Of a stretch of 9,077 nt of DNA, positions 7,499-9,077 are shown piece after piece. Each line of letters begins with the position of its first letter. Positions within the stretch are counted from its first letter, which is position 1. The notes below the pieces were generated by a model. That model did not search any database. It had not been told where the DNA came from and was given only the letters and a program-made list of their open reading frames with translations. The translations under genes were made by a program, and so were the position numbers. Source of the DNA: an uncultured Clostridium sp. (GTDB lineage Bacteria; Bacillota; Clostridia; Lachnospirales; Lachnospiraceae); contig CANRXD010000037.1 in the NCBI GenBank assembly GCA_947643685.1, positions 1 to 9,077 of the forward strand, written 5' to 3'.

Positions 7499-7528
7499 TT
7501 GAGAAAGCCTGTGCAGATATGATATAGT
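7499..7528 (+). promoter_or_regulatory. Promoter of the 54-codon ORF
   Basis: The -35 is TTGAGA (7499-7504) and the -10 is TATAGT (7523-7528), with an 18-nt spacer and an extended TG at 7520-7521. This predicts transcription from about 7535, some 47 nt before ATG 7582. The segment 7473-7498 after the preceding stop shows only A/T tracts and no GC-rich terminator stem. Confidence 0.55.
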
Positions 7529-7540
7529 AAAAGTACTATA
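7523..7540. promoter_or_regulatory. Inverted repeat over the -10 region, candidate operator
   Basis: TATAGTA (7523-7529) and TACTATA (7534-7540) form a perfect 7-bp dyad with a 4-nt spacer. It covers the -10 hexamer and the predicted start point, a typical place for repressor binding. The binder is unknown; the GntR-family regulator encoded at 7832 is one candidate. Confidence 0.4.
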
Positions 7541-7581
7541 AGCAGCACATGGAAATCTGAAGGAAACGGGGAGGAGTTTTT

Positions 7582-7746
7582 ATGTTTGGAAAGCAAAAGG
7601 CGCTGGCCGGAATTCTGGGAATTACAGTTGTGGCGGCCGGACTTTTCGGAAGAGCGGATATGATCCTGGACCGGCCGTTCTTTTATGTAATTAAAAACCG
7701 CGGACAGGTGATTCTCATGGGAATCTGCGAGGATCCTCTGGGTTAA
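7582..7746 (+). CDS. 54-residue ORF with a serpin C-terminal signature (truncated serpin or microprotein)
   Basis: ATG 7582 has GGGAGGAG ending 6 nt upstream (7569-7576) and its own promoter. The product starts with a basic MFGKQK, then a hydrophobic stretch at residues 7-23 that could be a signal or membrane anchor. Residues 27-37 read MILDRPFFYVI, which fits the serpin signature pattern as I recall it. They are followed by ILMGICEDP (44-52), the equivalent of the LFMGxVxxP end of serpins. Serpins are protease inhibitors of about 370-400 residues, so the body, hinge and reactive-centre loop are missing. The most economical reading is a secreted serpin gene that kept its 5' and 3' ends and lost the middle in frame, with the ORF still translatable. 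It could instead be an unrelated microprotein with chance similarity. It is not expected to inhibit proteases. The next gene starts 85 nt downstream from its own promoter. Confidence 0.65.
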   Translation: MFGKQKALAGILGITVVAAGLFGRADMILDRPFFYVIKNRGQVILMGICEDPLG

Positions 7747-7763
7747 AGGGAATGTTTTTCCAC

Positions 7764-7797
7764 TTGACGAATCTGGCTTTCACTGTTACCATATAAA
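7764..7797 (+). promoter_or_regulatory. Promoter of the gntR-mcsA-mcsB operon
   Basis: TTGACG (7764-7769) is a good -35. At 17 nt it is followed by TACCAT (7787-7792), a fair -10. The better-looking TATAAA (7792-7797) would need a 22-nt spacer. No tandem GGTCAAA (CtsR box) was found between 7473 and 7831. Confidence 0.45.
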
Positions 7798-7804
7798 TAT
7801 AACA
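7784..7804. promoter_or_regulatory. TGTTA-N11-TAACA inverted repeat over the -10, candidate GntR operator
   Basis: TGTTA (7784-7788) and TAACA (7800-7804) form a 5-bp dyad with an 11-nt spacer, overlapping the -10 region just upstream of the GntR-family gene. GntR-family operators commonly have GT...AC half-sites, so autoregulation is plausible but unproven. The dyad is short enough to be chance. Confidence 0.3.
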
Positions 7805-7831
7805 AATGATACAAAGAAGGTCGGTGGAGGT

Positions 7832-8209
7832 GTGATACTGAAGATTGATTTTGACAGTGAGGAAGCCCTTTATGTGCAGCTTTGCAACCAGATTATCCGG
7901 GGAATTGCCACAGAAATGCTGCACGAAGGGGACAGTCTGCCATCGGTGCGGCAGCTGGCTGATGAAATCGGAATTAACATGCACACAGTCAACAAAGCAT
8001 ATGCTGTTTTAAGGCAGGAGGGGTTTTTAAGGCTGGACCGGAGACGGGGGGCCGTTATTGCCCTGGATATGGATAAACTCAGAGCTTTAAACGAAATGAA
8101 GGAAAGCCTGGCCCTGGTTGTGGCCAGAGGAATCTGCCGGGATGTGGGCCGGGAGGAGGTCCATGGCCTGATTGATGAGATTTTTGACGAATTCTGTGGA
8201 CAGGAATAA
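7832..8209 (+). CDS. GntR-family transcriptional regulator, YtrA-like
   Basis: The 125-residue protein has an N-terminal winged helix-turn-helix of the GntR family at about residues 10-77. It includes the family stretch LPSVRQLADEIGINMHTVNK (36-55) and the wing RLDRRRGAVI. A short helical tail (about 80-123) lacks the effector-binding domain of FadR or HutC types. Size and layout fit the YtrA subfamily, whose members usually repress their own operon. GTG 7832 is chosen because homologues begin MILxIDF. GGAGG (7826-7830) lies only 1 nt before it, so AGAAGG at 7815-7820 (11 nt) may be the working site. CTG 7838 would have ideal spacing to GGAGG. mcsA starts 12 nt after the stop, so the genes are co-transcribed. 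It occupies the place of ctsR in the standard Firmicutes operon and could control mcsA-mcsB and genes beyond the window. Confidence 0.9.
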   Translation: MILKIDFDSEEALYVQLCNQIIRGIATEMLHEGDSLPSVRQLADEIGINMHTVNKAYAVLRQEGFLRLDRRRGAVIALDMDKLRALNEMKESLALVVARGICRDVGREEVHGLIDEIFDEFCGQE

Positions 8210-8221
8210 AGGAGGAGACAG

Positions 8222-8803
8222 ATGCTTTGTGAACACTGTAAAATGCGGGAAGCAACAGTGAAATATGTGGAAGTGATAAACGGGGTAAAGACGGAGCACA
8301 ATCTCTGCGCGGCCTGCGCGGGCCGGGTGGATATTGGTCAGTATTCGGCGCTGTTTGAAGGGGAATTCCCACTGGGAAAGCTGCTTTCCGGGCTTTTGGG
8401 AATCCAGAACATGGACCAGAGCACGGTTCGCCTTCCAAACGTGGCCTGTCCTGCCTGTGGGACTACTTATGAGGACTTTGTGACAGAGAGTAAATTCGGA
8501 TGTCCGGACTGTTACAGTGTGTTCGACCCTTTGATTGGCGAAAATATCAGGCATCTCCAGGGAAGTGAGCGTCATGTGGGAAAGCGTCCGAACCATGTAA
8601 GTAATGGGGGCCCGGATGAAAAGGAGCTGAAGGAAAAAGCAGAGGGACTTCAGAGTACCCTGACAGGAGAAGAGAAGGTCCGGCTTTTGAAAGCCCGGTT
8701 AAAGGACGCCCTGCGGAGGGAGGACTATGAGGAGGCGGCTTCTCTGCGGGATGAGATTCATAAATATAAAGAGGAGAGAAAGCAGGATGGAGAAGTGGTA
8801 TGA
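8222..8803 (+). CDS. mcsA: Protein arginine kinase activator McsA (zinc-finger and UVR-domain protein)
   Basis: McsA activates the arginine kinase McsB, which marks proteins for degradation by ClpC-ClpP. The 193-residue product is near the usual size (B. subtilis about 185). It has four CxxC pairs expected to bind zinc: CEHC at 3-6, CAAC at 29-32, CPAC at 76-79 and CPDC at 94-97. After a linker at about 110-145, residues about 150-185 form a UvrB/UvrC (UVR) motif with LKARLKDALRREDYEEAASL and LRDEIHKY. GGAGG at 8211-8215, 6 nt before ATG 8222, sets the start. The gene is 12 nt downstream of the GntR-family gene and overlaps mcsB by 17 nt, suggesting translational coupling. Functions are taken from the family; nothing in the sequence argues against activity. 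Confidence 0.94.
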   Translation: MLCEHCKMREATVKYVEVINGVKTEHNLCAACAGRVDIGQYSALFEGEFPLGKLLSGLLGIQNMDQSTVRLPNVACPACGTTYEDFVTESKFGCPDCYSVFDPLIGENIRHLQGSERHVGKRPNHVSNGGPDEKELKEKAEGLQSTLTGEEKVRLLKARLKDALRREDYEEAASLRDEIHKYKEERKQDGEVV

Positions 8804-9077
8804 GGTTCCTGAAAAGGAAAGCTCCAATGTGATATACAGCCGGATCCGCCTTGTAAGAAACTGGAAGGAATATCCATTTCCGGGAAAAATGACCGGAGAA
8901 CAGAATGAGGAAATGACCAGACGGCTCTGTGAAGGCCTGACAGGTCTTGGAACTCCGGTGTATTTAAACCGGATGTCTGAGCTGGAAAAGACAGCTCTTT
9001 TGGAGCGCCGGGCCATTAACCGGGGAGCTTCCAGAAAAAAAGAACCTTCCGCGCTGATTTTATCAGAGGATGAGCGG
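8787..9077 (+). CDS. mcsB: Protein arginine kinase McsB, 5' part
   Basis: The first 97 codons are present and the frame runs off the right edge. McsB is related to phosphagen (guanido) kinases and phosphorylates arginine residues of proteins using ATP, targeting them to ClpCP. The N-terminal block YSRIRLVRN (residues 17-25) corresponds to the SSRIRLARN stretch typical of McsB. A later ILSEDER at the edge matches the start of the catalytic domain (LLSENEE in B. subtilis). The middle is less conserved, as usual in this family. The catalytic core lies outside the window. ATG 8787 overlaps mcsA by 17 nt, and GAGGAG at 8771-8776 lies 10 nt upstream. A clpC gene is expected next, by analogy with other Firmicutes. 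Confidence 0.92.
   Translation, partial: MEKWYEVPEKESSNVIYSRIRLVRNWKEYPFPGKMTGEQNEEMTRRLCEGLTGLGTPVYLNRMSELEKTALLERRAINRGASRKKEPSALILSEDER

Noticed and set aside
7471..7500. Possible terminator after the wall-binding gene
   Set aside because: AAAAATTTTT and CTCATTTTTTGAG are too short or AT-only to form a stable terminator stem.
7741..7763. Terminator between the serpin-like ORF and the gntR promoter
   Set aside because: GGAATGTTTTTCC gives only a four-pair stem, so the short ORF may read through into the gntR operon.
7473..7831. CtsR box upstream of mcsA
   Set aside because: No tandem GGTCAAA heptads were found on either strand in this stretch.

Overview
The window looks like chromosomal DNA of a low-to-mid GC Gram-positive anaerobe, most likely a Lachnospiraceae-type clostridium. 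This is inferred from strong GGAGG ribosome binding sites, a clostridial type of PurA, an mcsA-mcsB pair, and a secreted cell-wall-binding repeat protein. The genus cannot be fixed from the sequence alone.

Positions 1-4685 hold the 3' part of a purine biosynthesis operon on the + strand: purC (3' end only), purF, purB and purA. The genes are packed (3-nt gap, 11-nt overlap, 51-nt gap) and end in a good intrinsic terminator. PurF makes the first committed intermediate, PurC makes SAICAR, PurB cleaves SAICAR and later adenylosuccinate, and PurA makes that adenylosuccinate from IMP. The segment therefore covers the start of the pathway and the whole IMP-to-AMP branch. PurB is of the long, animal-like type. 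PurA departs from the textbook family at several ligand-binding positions.

Positions 4686-5979 carry a class I/II PLP aminotransferase as its own unit. A 69-codon two-helix membrane protein (6041-6250) lies on the - strand, convergent with the aminotransferase and divergent from the next gene. That next gene (6387-7472) encodes a secreted protein with choline/glucan-binding-type repeats and an uncharacterised C-terminal domain, which may be a degenerate lethal-factor-like peptidase fold.

Positions 7499-7746 hold the most surprising item: a promoter, a good ribosome binding site and a 54-codon ORF. The second half of this ORF reads like the last ~28 residues of a serpin, joined to a short hydrophobic N-terminus. 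It is either a serpin reduced by internal deletion or a microprotein.

From 7764 to the right edge runs a promoter followed by a YtrA-type GntR regulator, mcsA and the first 97 codons of mcsB. This is the layout of the ctsR-mcsA-mcsB-clpC protein quality-control operon of Firmicutes, but with a GntR-family protein in the place normally held by CtsR. Two inverted repeats that overlap the predicted -10 regions at 7523-7540 and 7784-7804 are candidate operators. No tRNA, rRNA, CRISPR array or insertion sequence was seen.
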